In this document: in pieces, positions 1 to 10,584 of the stretch
Layout: each line of letters starts with the position of its first letter
Numbering within the stretch: position 1 is the stretch's first letter
DNA from: Deltaproteobacteria bacterium
GTDB lineage: Bacteria > Myxococcota_A > Polyangia > Polyangiales > JADJMO01
Reading direction: 5' to 3'
DNA length: 45,093 bases
Assembly (NCBI GenBank): GCA_022843175.1
Contig: JALHOE010000047.1
Span: forward strand, 1-45,093
The notes under the pieces: generated by a model
What the model was told of the DNA's origin: nothing
The model's database searches: none
The model's input: the letters and a program-made list of their open reading frames with translations, nothing else
Translations under genes and position numbers: made by a program

Positions 1-21
1 CTTCGTTTGCGGCTCTGGCGT

Positions 22-102
22 CCAACCGCCAACCCGCGTTGGGGTATTTGAACACCCCGTCCGGCTGCCTTGGCAGTCGCGTACCGGCGAAGAGGAGCCG
101 GT
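22..102. other. cluster of short perfect hairpins, unassigned
   Basis: Several adjacent short inverted repeats are visible: CCAAC/GTTGG (22-26 with 38-42), GGGGT/ACCCC (about 40-58), CTGCC-TT-GGCAG (65-76) and ACCGGC/GCCGGT with an 8-nt loop (83-102). There is no convincing ORF. The stretch could be the 3' end of a structured RNA whose start lies left of the window, or unrelated GC-rich hairpins. I do not recognise it as tmRNA, RNase P or SRP RNA. Confidence 0.3.
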
Positions 103-117
103 CGTTCCATACCGTCT

Positions 118-259
118 AATCCTGTATCGCGGCGTGCTACCGGTGAGGCGCTCGCTGACGCGCGCGCCTAGCATGTCGAACAGGCGCGCGCGTGAGCGAG
201 CGCCCAATCCTGTATCGCGGCGTGCTACCGGTGAGGCGCTCGCTGACGCGCGCGCCTAG
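118..259. repeat. 54-bp exact direct duplication carrying three hairpin-repeat copies
   Basis: Bases 118-171 and 206-259 are the same 54-bp sequence, 88 bp apart. Each ends in one forward copy of the 26-nt palindromic repeat (146-170 and 234-258). An inverted copy lies between them at 182-204. The second copy ends on CTA, which read on the minus strand is the TAG stop (256-258) of the M23-like lipoprotein gene. The exact identity implies a recent duplication or recombination between hairpin copies. Confidence 0.93.
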
Positions 260-963
260 ATCTTCGGGAGCACTTCGCCGTTGGTGTAGCCGCCGAGGGC
301 TGTGCGGACCTCGCCCTCGCGGAGGATGAAGGTCCAGTCGTCCTGCTCGACCTCGTTGTCGAGCAGGAGCCCGAGGTGCAGGTGCGGAACGCCGCGCGCG
401 GTGCCCGAGGTGCCGAGCGCCTCGCCGGGCTCGACGTGACGCTTCTTCTTCGCGGACTCCGGTTGCTCGAACGCGACGGCCGAGAGGTGCGCGTAGTAGG
501 CGTGGGTGATCTTCTTGCCCTTCCACGCGATCGGCTGATCGAGCGTGAGGCGCACGCAGTAGGGCGAGTCCTTGGGGCCGGTCCAGCGGGTGTGGCCCTT
601 CTCGGCGTAGTCGACGGTGGCCGCGGCGATCGCGTACACCGCGCGCGGCGAGCCGACGAGATCGAGGCCGGTGTCGCCCGCGTAGCCCGCGAAAATTCCG
701 CCGGGCATCGGGTTGCGGAGATGGAGGGCGCGGAGCGAGCCCGAGCGCGGACCGAGCGACACCGGCTCCTCGCTCGTGGACGCGGTGGGCGCGGGAGGTA
801 CGACGAGGTCGGGCACCTCGGACGGCGACGCGGACGGCTTGGGCGGCGCCGTCTTTACGAGCCAGGGAACGCGCACGACCGGTAGGTACACGCGGGGCGG
901 AGGCGGCGGCTCGCTCGCGCAGGCGCCCGTCGCCACAGCCAGGGAGAGGAGCAGTCGACGCAT
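256..963 (-). CDS. M23-like (LytM fold) lipoprotein, probably catalytically altered
   Basis: This is a 235-residue predicted lipoprotein. A short signal peptide ends in a lipobox with Cys15, followed by a Pro-rich linker (about 18-65) and a C-terminal domain resembling M23 endopeptidases. The M23 hallmarks seen are Tyr-Ala-His (His159) and the His-Leu-His pair (His194, His196) followed by Leu-Gly. The first zinc-ligand motif, normally H-x-G-x-D, reads D-T-G-L-D (97-101), so the usual His ligand is Asp. The protein may bind metal differently or be a non-catalytic peptidoglycan-binding or regulatory M23 homologue. I chose ATG at 963 because it sits directly before the signal peptide; an upstream GTG at 990 adds nine non-hydrophobic residues. 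The TAG stop lies inside a palindromic repeat. The fold assignment is fairly sure; activity is not. Confidence 0.75.
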   Translation of the reverse strand: MRRLLLSLAVATGACASEPPPPPRVYLPVVRVPWLVKTAPPKPSASPSEVPDLVVPPAPTASTSEEPVSLGPRSGSLRALHLRNPMPGGIFAGYAGDTGLDLVGSPRAVYAIAAATVDYAEKGHTRWTGPKDSPYCVRLTLDQPIAWKGKKITHAYYAHLSAVAFEQPESAKKKRHVEPGEALGTSGTARGVPHLHLGLLLDNEVEQDDWTFILREGEVRTALGGYTNGEVLPKI

Positions 964-1018
964 CACCGCTCCGACACCGCGAGCCCGCACGGTCTTGGAG
1001 GGTACTCGCTCAGGAGGG

Positions 1019-1102
1019 TGCCGAAGGAGGGGGTTGAACCCTCACTCCCTTTCGGGAAACGGATTTTGAATCCGCCGCGTCTGCCAGTTCCGCCACTTCG
1101 GC
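1019..1102 (-). tRNA. tRNA-Leu (anticodon CAA)
   Basis: On the minus strand the gene begins GCCGAAG at 1102 and its 3' acceptor strand CTTCGGC ends at 1020, with discriminator A at 1019. The anticodon stem GCGGA/TCCGT encloses the loop TTCAAAA, giving anticodon CAA (reads UUG). A long variable arm (CCCGAAAGGG) and a T arm with GGTTCAACCCC are present, as expected for a class II leucine tRNA of 84 nt. The CCA end is not encoded, since the discriminator is followed by CCC. No integrase or att duplication is seen beside it. Confidence 0.96.
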
Positions 1103-1160
1103 TTGCGTCCGAGGATGTAGCCAGCATTCGCCCGGCGCTCAAGCCGCGCGATACGAAACG

Positions 1161-1287
1161 CCGGGAGCCGCGCGCGTCAGCGAGCGGGTCGTCGCGTCAC
1201 GAACAAACGAAGGGGCCGCGGGCGTCAGCCCGCGGTTGCTCCACGACCACGCGCGCCGAACACCCGCTCCCTGACGGTCGCGGCTCC
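1161..1287. repeat. second palindromic repeat family, inverted pair around a perfect GTCA-loop hairpin
   Basis: Between ppdK and the tRNA, an arm starting GGGAGCCGCG (1163 onward) and ending GAGCGGGT is matched in inverse by CACCCGCTCC...CGGCTCC (1261-1287). Between them lies a perfect 20-nt hairpin (1215-1234) with 8-bp stem CCGCGGGC/GCCCGCGG and loop GTCA. The core at about 1170-1186 carries the same GCGCGCGTCAGCGAGCG segment as the 26-nt repeat family, so the two families look related. A second inverted pair of this type is at 28601-28682. No ORF is supported between 1103 and 1309. Confidence 0.8.
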
Positions 1288-1309
1288 ATACGGAGTGACG
1301 GCGACGGCG

Positions 1310-4078
<2,769 letters not shown>

Positions 4079-4149
4079 GGCTCTCCACGCGGTCGCCCGC
4101 GGCGCCGCTGGGCGCGACGATCCGTCGGCGGGCGCGGCCCGACAAGCGC

Positions 4150-4749
4150 CTACTGGAGGGTGACCTCAGCCGCACGCTTCCGGCGCTTGACCACGGGCTT
4201 CTCACCGTCGGGGGTGTCGCCGAACAAGGAGCCCTCGGGGGGCGGCTCCCAGTGGTTGCGCGTGGCGCCCGACTCGTTGACCTGGAAGAACAGCGTCCGC
4301 TTGACCCGGCCATCGTCGAAGGTCTCGACCGCCATCATCCAGAACCAGTGATTCACCGGAGCAGCCTCGCCGAACAGGGTGAGCTGCCGCTCGTCGGCGC
4401 GCTCGGCGGCCATCGCGCGCACGTGGCGCATCGGCGGGCGGAGCGGCGAGCCCCGATACACCCGCACCGGCAGGTGCTCGACGAACGTGGTGAAGGACAG
4501 GCCCTCGCGGCGCACCCGCAGCCAGGGCGACTCGGCGCCCTCGGCGAGGTGCTGCAGCGCGTGGCAAAAGCGCTCGTGGGCCTTGCAGCCGAGTCCCCAG
4601 TTGGTGTCGCCCTCTTCGCGGTGGGCCTCGGAGAACGCGCGATTGCGCGTCTCAATCGCCACCTGCGCGAGCAGCGCGAGCCGCCGCGCCCGGAGCACCG
4701 GTTCGACCTCCCAGGGCTTGGCCGTGACGGATGACGAGCTTGCCTGCAT
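4150..4749 (-). CDS. hypothetical protein, 199 aa
   Basis: I do not recognise a family. The 199-residue product is soluble-looking, with no signal peptide or membrane segment. It is rich in Arg, Glu and aromatic residues, with an N-terminal helical part, a central strand-rich part and a basic tail (K-R-R-K-R near the C-terminus). Codon use is as biased as its neighbours, which supports it as real. It lies between the second SPFH gene (51 nt upstream in transcription order) and ppdK (71 nt downstream), all on one strand, so it may be cotranscribed. The ATG at 4749 sits in the loop of a 6-bp hairpin (4741-4758) and has no clear Shine-Dalgarno sequence. Other upstream ATGs are out of frame. Confidence 0.75.
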   Translation of the reverse strand: MQASSSSVTAKPWEVEPVLRARRLALLAQVAIETRNRAFSEAHREEGDTNWGLGCKAHERFCHALQHLAEGAESPWLRVRREGLSFTTFVEHLPVRVYRGSPLRPPMRHVRAMAAERADERQLTLFGEAAPVNHWFWMMAVETFDDGRVKRTLFFQVNESGATRNHWEPPPEGSLFGDTPDGEKPVVKRRKRAAEVTLQ

Positions 4750-4758
4750 GTTCAGGCA
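4741..4758 (-). promoter_or_regulatory. inverted repeat with the start codon in its loop
   Basis: TGCCTG-N6-CAGGCA is a perfect 6-bp inverted repeat. Read as minus-strand mRNA, the loop is AACAUG and contains the start codon of the 199-aa gene. Just upstream are two direct repeats of ATGCATCA (4773-4780 and 4788-4795). It could be an operator or a translation-limiting hairpin. It contains GTTCAG, as in myxobacterial LexA boxes, but the match outside that hexamer is poor. Confidence 0.35.
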
Positions 4759-4800
4759 TGATCCGGCAGAAATGCATCACGAGTCAATGCATCAGGCGCA

Positions 4801-6057
4801 CTACGTCTTGGGAGCCCCCAACCGCTGAATCGCCTGCACCACGTCCACCCCCGTGGCCGCCTTGATCTGCGCGTTCGCGCCGATCGCGAGGCGGGCCGTG
4901 CTGGAGCCCTCGCCGCCGCCGGGGAGCACCGTGATCCTCCCGATGGTCAGCGGGCTGCCGACGCCCGCGAGCTGAGGGGCGAGGGGGAGCAGCGTCTGGA
5001 GGGCGAGCACCCGACGCGCGTCGGGGCCGGCGGTGCGATAGGTCTCGACCAGCGCGCGGAGGGCGGCCGCTTCGGCCTTGCCGCGCTCGAGCAGCTTGGC
5101 GGAGTCCGCGCGCGCGGCCTCTTCCTGGGCTTTGCGCGCGGCCTCGGCCGGCTGAACGACGTCGGCCTCGAGCTGGCGCTTCACCTGCAACGCGCGGGCT
5201 TTCTGCCGCTCGATCTCCGCGTTGGTCTGCGCGACCCTCGCGGCGACCTCGGCCTCGGCCTCGGCGATCAGCGCGGCGCGCGCGGTCTGCGCGTTGACCA
5301 TGCGCTTGTTCACGTCCTGCCGCGCGATCTCGAGATCGGCGTCGAGCTTCGCGACCTCGGCGGCCGCGCTGTTGCGAGCCTGCTGCTCGGCGGCGTCGGC
5401 CTGCATCTTCGCCTCGGCGATCGTCGCCTCCTGCTTCACCGACGCGCCACGGATGCGGCCGATCGAGTTGAGGTAGCCGACCTCGTCGGTGACGTTCTGA
5501 ATCTTGAGGGTGTCGAGCACGAGGCCGACGCGCGCCATGTCGTGCTCGGCCTCTTCGAGGAGCGTCTGGGCGAAGCGGACCTTGTCCTCGTTGACCTCTT
5601 CGGGCGTGAGCTGGGCGAGCACGCCGCGCACGTTGCCCTCGAGGGTCTCGCGCGCGATCCGCGCGATCTCCTGCTGCGTGCGGCCGAGGAAGCGCTCGAC
5701 GGCGTTGAGCAGGCGCGGCTCGTCGCCGGGCAGCTTCACGTTGGCGACGCCCTGCACGTTGAGCGGGATCCCGCCCTTGCAGTACGCGCCGCGGACCTGC
5801 ACCTCGATCGCCATGTTGGAGAGGTCCATTCGGTCGACGCGCTCGAGGAGCGGGATGCGAATGCCGCGGCCGCCGCGGATCACGCGGAAGCCGACCTCTT
5901 TGTCCTGGCCGCTGCCGAGGCGCGCGACGCGCCGTGCGCCGGAGAAGATCAGCGCCTCGTTGGGCGCGCTCACGTAGAGGAGGTTGCGCACCACCCACGA
6001 CAGCGAGAGCAGCACCACGATCGCCGTGAAGGCGAGCACGATCAGGATCGGGATCAT
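4801..6057 (-). CDS. SPFH/flotillin-like membrane protein (second of pair)
   Basis: This is a 418-residue stomatin/prohibitin/flotillin-family protein. One N-terminal membrane helix (residues 1-23) is followed by A-P-N-E-A-L-I-F-S-G, typical of flotillins. An SPFH domain (about 25-200) and a long Ala/Glu/Arg-rich coiled coil (about 205-345) with the usual E-A-E-A-E-V pattern come next, then a C-terminal oligomerisation segment. Bacterial flotillins organise membrane microdomains and are commonly paired with NfeD proteins, as here. The ATG at 6057 overlaps the stop of the preceding SPFH gene by 4 nt (ATGA), so translation is probably coupled. It resembles its neighbour through the whole length (shared A-Q-L-T-P-E-E-V-N-E-D), so the two are tandem paralogues that may form a mixed scaffold. 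Its cargo in this organism is unknown. Confidence 0.9.
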   Translation of the reverse strand: MIPILIVLAFTAIVVLLSLSWVVRNLLYVSAPNEALIFSGARRVARLGSGQDKEVGFRVIRGGRGIRIPLLERVDRMDLSNMAIEVQVRGAYCKGGIPLNVQGVANVKLPGDEPRLLNAVERFLGRTQQEIARIARETLEGNVRGVLAQLTPEEVNEDKVRFAQTLLEEAEHDMARVGLVLDTLKIQNVTDEVGYLNSIGRIRGASVKQEATIAEAKMQADAAEQQARNSAAAEVAKLDADLEIARQDVNKRMVNAQTARAALIAEAEAEVAARVAQTNAEIERQKARALQVKRQLEADVVQPAEAARKAQEEAARADSAKLLERGKAEAAALRALVETYRTAGPDARRVLALQTLLPLAPQLAGVGSPLTIGRITVLPGGGEGSSTARLAIGANAQIKAATGVDVVQAIQRLGAPKT

Positions 6058-7316
6058 CGCGCCACCTTCCCCGAGACGTTCCCCGAGACGAGCGAGGCGA
6101 CGTCGACGCCGAGCGCGTGTCCCACTTCTTCGAGCACCTTGGAGACCGCGGCGGGGTAACTGGCGATGAGGCCGGCGTATGCCGAGCCGTCGCCCCCGTC
6201 GACGATCTCGAGCGAGCCGATCTGCGTCGAGTTGACGCGCTGAATCGCGGCCTCGACGAGCGTGCGGAGCTCCTGCAGCACGTAGAGGTCCTTGGCGTCG
6301 GAGCCCGCGGCCTGCCACTCCTTGGCCACGGCGGCGAGCGCCCCGGCGGCGGCCTTGCCGTTCTCGATATAGGGGGCGGCGTCGCCGCGCGCGCGTGCCT
6401 CGGCCGACTGGCGATTGGCCTCCGCGGGCAGCACCACGTCGCACTCGAGGCGGAGCTTCTCGAGCTCGCCGCGCTGTTGCTGGAGCAGCTGCTCGGCGAC
6501 GGCGCGCGCGGTCTCGGCGGCGACCTGCGCCTCGTTCTCGACCGCGCGGACCCGCGCCTCGAGCCCGGCGAGCTCGGCGCGGACCTCGTTGCGCTTCTGC
6601 AGCACCCGGGTCTCCTCGACCTTCTGCGCCATCTCGGCGCGGCGGCGCGCGTTGGCCTTCTCTTCCTGGATGCGCTGCTCGGCGGCGTTCTCGGCGTTCT
6701 TCGCGTCGCGGATCATCTCGGCGATCCGCGCGCGGCCGAGGTTGACGAGGTATTGCTGATCGTCGCTGACGTGCTGCACCTTGAGGACGTCGAGCTCGAG
6801 GCCGAGGGTCTCGAAGTCGTCCTTCGCGTTGACCATCAGCGTCTGGGCGAACTTGAGGCGGTCCTCGTTCACCTCTTCGGGCGTGAGCTGGGCGAGCACC
6901 TCGCGGAGGACGCCTTCGAGCGTCTGCTGCGCGACGAGCGCCACCTGCTCCATGCCGGAGCCGAGGAACCGCTCGACCGCGTTGCGCACGTGCACCGGGT
7001 TGCTCGCGAGCTTCACGTTGGCGATCGCGTGCACGTTGAGGGGAATGCCGCCGCGCGAGTAAGCGCCCTGCACCGCGACCTCGACCGGGATGAGACGCAT
7101 GTCCATGCGCGCGACGGTCTCGAGGAGCGGCACGCGCACGGCGCGCCCGCCATGGAGGATGCGGTAGCCGACCTCCGAGCCGTCCTTCAGGCGGTGCTTG
7201 CGACCCGCGAAGATCAAGATCTCGTTCGGCTTGCACACGTAGAGGAAGCTCTTGAGGATCCACACGAGGAGCGCGAACCCGAGGACGGCCCCGAGCGCGA
7301 TGATCAACGCGCTCAT
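6054..7316 (-). CDS. SPFH/flotillin-like membrane protein (first of pair)
   Basis: This is a 420-residue flotillin-type protein. It has an N-terminal hydrophobic helix (about 3-25), then C-K-P-N-E-I-L-I-F-A-G, an SPFH domain (about 27-205) and a coiled coil (about 210-340) rich in E, R, A and Q. A C-terminal segment with Gly/Asp turns and a predicted helical tail follows. I chose ATG at 7316 because it directly precedes the membrane helix; the open frame extends 22 residues upstream to 7382 without a membrane-compatible sequence. It lies 85 nt downstream of nfeD, and its TGA overlaps the next SPFH start. By family knowledge the NfeD partner carries an OB-fold domain that works with flotillins in the membrane. 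The pairing with a paralogous SPFH protein suggests a hetero-oligomer; this is inferred. Confidence 0.9.
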   Translation of the reverse strand: MSALIIALGAVLGFALLVWILKSFLYVCKPNEILIFAGRKHRLKDGSEVGYRILHGGRAVRVPLLETVARMDMRLIPVEVAVQGAYSRGGIPLNVHAIANVKLASNPVHVRNAVERFLGSGMEQVALVAQQTLEGVLREVLAQLTPEEVNEDRLKFAQTLMVNAKDDFETLGLELDVLKVQHVSDDQQYLVNLGRARIAEMIRDAKNAENAAEQRIQEEKANARRRAEMAQKVEETRVLQKRNEVRAELAGLEARVRAVENEAQVAAETARAVAEQLLQQQRGELEKLRLECDVVLPAEANRQSAEARARGDAAPYIENGKAAAGALAAVAKEWQAAGSDAKDLYVLQELRTLVEAAIQRVNSTQIGSLEIVDGGDGSAYAGLIASYPAAVSKVLEEVGHALGVDVASLVSGNVSGKVAR

Positions 7317-7401
7317 CGCCGTGCCGGAGTCGATGCCGCCAAGGTCTTCGGGGAGAACGGATGTGGATTTGGGAGCGATCACGCGCCGAGCATACGCCCG
7401 G

Positions 7402-7920
7402 TTACGCGATCTCGTCCGGCGCGCGCGAAACCCGAGCGATCCCGCCCTCGATGTCCTCGATCACCACTCGCGCGCCGAGCGCGAGGGGCTGGTCCCCACC
7501 CATCGCCATGAGGTCGAGCGTCTGCCCTCGCAGCGCGACCCGCACCTTGCCGATGCGCCCCTTCTCGAGCGGCACCAGCACCTCGCCGATGCGGCCGATC
7601 GCCTCGTGCTCCGACGAGCCGCTCGACACCTGCCCGCGCTTGAGCGCGCGCAGCACCAGCGCGGCGAACGCGCCGGACGCGACGCCGGCGCCGCTGGCGA
7701 TCGCGAGGACGACCATGCTCGACGCGAGGTGGAACAGCGTGAGGAGGAGGCCGGAGATTCCGAACGCGAGCGCGAGGAACGTCCAGAAGCGCGGCGAGAG
7801 GAACAGCAGATCGCTGTCGCCGTCGCTGTCGCCGTCGGCGTCCGCGTCGTGACCCATCACCGCCTGGACCAGCAGCATTCCCGCGCCGATCACCAGGGCA
7901 GCGATGTAGATCACGAGCAT
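7402..7920 (-). CDS. NfeD family membrane protein with OB-fold
   Basis: This is a 172-residue short NfeD-type protein. TM1 is at about 3-23, then an acidic Asp/Ser/Gly loop of alternating D residues (about 25-37), encoded by a GTC/GCC microrepeat at 7801-7850. TM2 is at about 45-65 and TM3 at about 68-92. A beta-rich OB-fold domain (about 105-170) begins I-G-R-I-G-E-V. Length and order match the NfeD proteins that accompany flotillins, not the long protease-fused form. Its ATG (7918-7920) overlaps the TAA of glyS by one base (TAATG), so it is translationally coupled to glyS, an unusual partner. The flotillin-like genes follow. The acidic loop could bind divalent cations; that is speculation. 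Confidence 0.88.
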   Translation of the reverse strand: MLVIYIAALVIGAGMLLVQAVMGHDADADGDSDGDSDLLFLSPRFWTFLALAFGISGLLLTLFHLASSMVVLAIASGAGVASGAFAALVLRALKRGQVSSGSSEHEAIGRIGEVLVPLEKGRIGKVRVALRGQTLDLMAMGGDQPLALGARVVIEDIEGGIARVSRAPDEIA

Positions 7921-10043
7921 TAGGTGCCTTCGAGGAGCTCGAGGCGGGCGACGCGGCGGAGGGCGCCGGCGATCGTCGCGAGCATGCGTAGCCGATTCTC
8001 CCGCACCGCGAGGTCCTCGGCCATGACGAACACGCCCTTGTCCTTGTCGAAGAAGGTGTCGATCGGGTCGGCGATCGCGGTGGCCGTGGCTTCGACGGCC
8101 TTGCGGTAGTCGCCGCTCTCGGTCGCGCGTGCGATCACGCCGCGGGCCTCGGCGTACGCCGTCCACAGCGCCTTCTCGGACGGGTGATCGAAGCGCGCCG
8201 GATCGGGCTCGCCGGGTGCGACGTCCTTGGTGATCTTCGATGCGCGCTTGAACGCGGTGGCGAGGCGCGCGAAGGCCGGCGTGCCGCGCGCGTCGCGGAC
8301 GGCGCCGATGCGGCCGCGGAGATCGGCGAGGTCGTCGAAGCCGGCCTCGATGCACGCCTCGACGATGTCGCGCGGGGCGCGGTAGCCGGCGAGCGCTTCG
8401 GCGTTGCCGCCGGCGTCGACGGCCTCGTCGAACAGACCGACCAGGCGCGCCTTCATGAACGCGTGCAGCTCGGGCTCGAGCTCGGCCCACGGCTTGGGGA
8501 GCTTCTCGTGCGCCTCGTAGGCGACGCGAGCCATGTCGACGAGGCCGGGGAGCTTGCCGCCGATGCCGCGCGCGAGGGCGACGAGGTACGCGGCGACGGC
8601 GCGGTTGAACGCGCGGCGGATCGAGAACGGATCGTTGGCGCCGGTGGGCGCGAGGCCGACCGCGAAGCCGCCGACGAAGTGGTCGAGCTTATCGGCCAGG
8701 CCGAGGAACAGGCCGATCGGCCCGATGTTCGCGAGCGCGTCGGGCTCGAGCCAGTGCGCGGCGATCGCGTCGGCGACCTCCTTATCGACGCCGGTGGCGA
8801 GCGCGATGTCGCGGCCGGCGTGGCCCTGCATCTCCGGGAACTCACCGACGGTGAGCGAGGTGAGGTCGGCCTTGCAGAGGCGCGCGGCCTCGCCGATCTT
8901 CGAGGTGTCCGCGCCGGAGCGGGCGGCGAGGTCTTGCGCGATCTTCGCGATGCGCTCGACCTTCTGCGCCACGGTGCCGAGCTTGGCGTGATAGCGCACC
9001 GACTCGAGCTTCTTCGCGTACGTGGCCAGCCCGGCCTTGCGGTCGGTCTCGACGAAGAAGCGAGCGTCCGAGAGGCGCGCGCGCATGACGCGGTCGTTTC
9101 CCTTGCGGATCGTGTCGGCCGCGAGGTTGGTGTTGACCACCGCGAGGTACTTGGGGAGCAGCTGCCCCTTCTCGTCGCGCGCGCCGAAGTAGCGCTGGTG
9201 GGTGCGCATGACGTCGAGGATCAAGCGATCGGGCAGCGCGAGGAACGCCGGGTCGAACCCGCCGTCGACGACGAACGGCTCCTCGACGAGGCCGCCGTTC
9301 TCCTCGACGAGGAACGGGTCTTCCTGCAGCTTCCCGCCCACTTCTCGGGCGCGCGCGCTGAGGCGCTCGACCATCGTGCGCTTGCGCGCCGCGACGTCGA
9401 CCTGCACGTGGGCCTTCGCGAGGCGCTCGACGTATTCGCCGGGCGTGATGAGCTCGATGGCGTCGGGCGCGAGGAAGCGGTGACCGCGCGTGGCGCGACC
9501 GCTCCTCACGCCGGCGTAGGTGAGGTCGATGACGTCGCCGCCGAGCAGCGCGACGAGCCAGTGAATCGGCCGACCGAAGGCGACGTCGCTCGAGCCCCAG
9601 CGCATCGACTTGCGGAAGGGGAGCTCGGCGATCGTGTCGGTGAGCGCCTTGCCGAGGAGCTCGCCCGCGGGGCGCCCCTTCTCGCTGCGGCGACCGGCGA
9701 CGTATTTGCCCTTGGGGGTGTCGACGAGCTTCAGCTGCGAGACGTCGATCCCGAGCTTCTTGGCGAACGCCTCGCCGCCCTTGGTCGGCTTGCCCTCTTT
9801 GTCGAACGCCGCCGTCGCGGGCGGGCCGGTCATCTCTTCTTCGATGTCCGGCTGGCGATCGGCGATGCCCTCGACGATCACCGCGATCCGACGCGGCGAG
9901 CCGAGCGGCTTGATCGCGCCGTGGGCGAGCCGGAGCGCCTCGAAGCGCTTGGCGAGGAGGGCCGGCAGCGCGGCGAGCGCGCCATCGACGAACGAGGCCG
10001 GCAGCTCTTCGCAGCCGATTTCCAGGAGAAGATCAGACGGCAT
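7920..10043 (-). CDS. glyS: glycyl-tRNA synthetase beta subunit
   Basis: This is a 707-residue beta subunit of the bacterial alpha2beta2 glycyl-tRNA synthetase, which charges tRNA-Gly in the cytoplasm. The diagnostic N-terminus L-L-L-E-I-G-C-E-E-L-P (4-14) is present. The central HD-like region and the C-terminal anticodon-binding-type helical domain are intact, and length fits the family (about 690-710). The frame stays open upstream to 10556, but the family N-terminus fixes the ATG at 10043. The catalytic alpha subunit gene (glyQ), usually directly upstream of glyS, is not here; the upstream gene is a divergent lipoprotein 42 nt away. The TAA stop overlaps the nfeD ATG, so glyS leads an operon with nfeD and the flotillin pair. 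No T-box leader fits in the 42-nt gap. Confidence 0.96.
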   Translation of the reverse strand: MPSDLLLEIGCEELPASFVDGALAALPALLAKRFEALRLAHGAIKPLGSPRRIAVIVEGIADRQPDIEEEMTGPPATAAFDKEGKPTKGGEAFAKKLGIDVSQLKLVDTPKGKYVAGRRSEKGRPAGELLGKALTDTIAELPFRKSMRWGSSDVAFGRPIHWLVALLGGDVIDLTYAGVRSGRATRGHRFLAPDAIELITPGEYVERLAKAHVQVDVAARKRTMVERLSARAREVGGKLQEDPFLVEENGGLVEEPFVVDGGFDPAFLALPDRLILDVMRTHQRYFGARDEKGQLLPKYLAVVNTNLAADTIRKGNDRVMRARLSDARFFVETDRKAGLATYAKKLESVRYHAKLGTVAQKVERIAKIAQDLAARSGADTSKIGEAARLCKADLTSLTVGEFPEMQGHAGRDIALATGVDKEVADAIAAHWLEPDALANIGPIGLFLGLADKLDHFVGGFAVGLAPTGANDPFSIRRAFNRAVAAYLVALARGIGGKLPGLVDMARVAYEAHEKLPKPWAELEPELHAFMKARLVGLFDEAVDAGGNAEALAGYRAPRDIVEACIEAGFDDLADLRGRIGAVRDARGTPAFARLATAFKRASKITKDVAPGEPDPARFDHPSEKALWTAYAEARGVIARATESGDYRKAVEATATAIADPIDTFFDKDKGVFVMAEDLAVRENRLRMLATIAGALRRVARLELLEGT

Positions 10044-10085
10044 GGGACGCGCGCACGCTATGTGGGCGCCGGAGTATCGTAAAGA

Positions 10086-10496
10086 GTGCGCTTGCGGGGT
10101 CTCTCCTTCACGGCGTTGTTCGCGCTCGCGCTCGTCGGGTGCGATCGGGGCGTGGGCCCCGAGACGAGGCCCGTCGAGGTGCACGGCCTGCCGACGTGCC
10201 CGCCGAAGTCGTCGTACGTCCGGCCGCTGGTCGTGCGGTTCGATCGCGATCGCATCCTGTTCGAGGACTCCTTCACCACGCAGACGCGCGTCGACACCCC
10301 GTCGGTCCCGACGCTGACGGTCCCGCGGACCCGCATGAAGGCGACGATCCGCGTCGGCCTCTGCGCCCGCACCTCGGTGGCCACCTGGGATTGCTCGGCC
10401 GCGACGTGGCTGACGTCGACGACGGTGAGCCTCGACGCCCGGTCCGCGGTCGCCACCGTGACGATGCCCAGCGCAAGCGCACTTTGCGCGCCTTAA
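10086..10496 (+). CDS. small hypothetical lipoprotein
   Basis: This is a 136-residue predicted lipoprotein. Arg-rich n-region, hydrophobic core and lipobox L-V-G-C with Cys19 lead into a beta-rich domain with four further Cys residues (two near 38 and 93, others near 103 and the C-terminus). I recognise no family. The start is GTG at 10086, with GGAG at 10071-10074 eleven bases before it. It is divergent from glyS with only 42 nt between the starts, so both promoters must overlap or lie inside the genes. The next gene downstream (eight-cysteine lipoprotein) starts 88 nt after its stop, and the two could be cotranscribed. Low-complexity is absent and codon bias is normal, supporting a real gene. 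Confidence 0.7.
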   Translation: MRLRGLSFTALFALALVGCDRGVGPETRPVEVHGLPTCPPKSSYVRPLVVRFDRDRILFEDSFTTQTRVDTPSVPTLTVPRTRMKATIRVGLCARTSVATWDCSAATWLTSTTVSLDARSAVATVTMPSASALCAP

Positions 10497-10584
10497 CCGG
10501 GAAAATGGCGATGGCGCTTGCGAACGTTCAGTCGCCGGCGTAAGACCCGCGCCCACATCCCCTCACCCTCCCCGGAGTGATCCC

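Noticed and set aside
1019-1102. tRNA-Leu as an integration site for a mobile island
   Set aside because: No integrase, no duplicated tRNA 3' end, and neighbours are housekeeping genes.
4740-4756. LexA box upstream of the 199-aa gene
   Set aside because: GTTCAG is present, but four positions in the rest of the remembered myxobacterial consensus mismatch and the gene is not a repair gene.
10044-10085. T-box or glycine riboswitch upstream of glyS
   Set aside because: Only 42 nt separate the divergent starts, and no such structure is visible.
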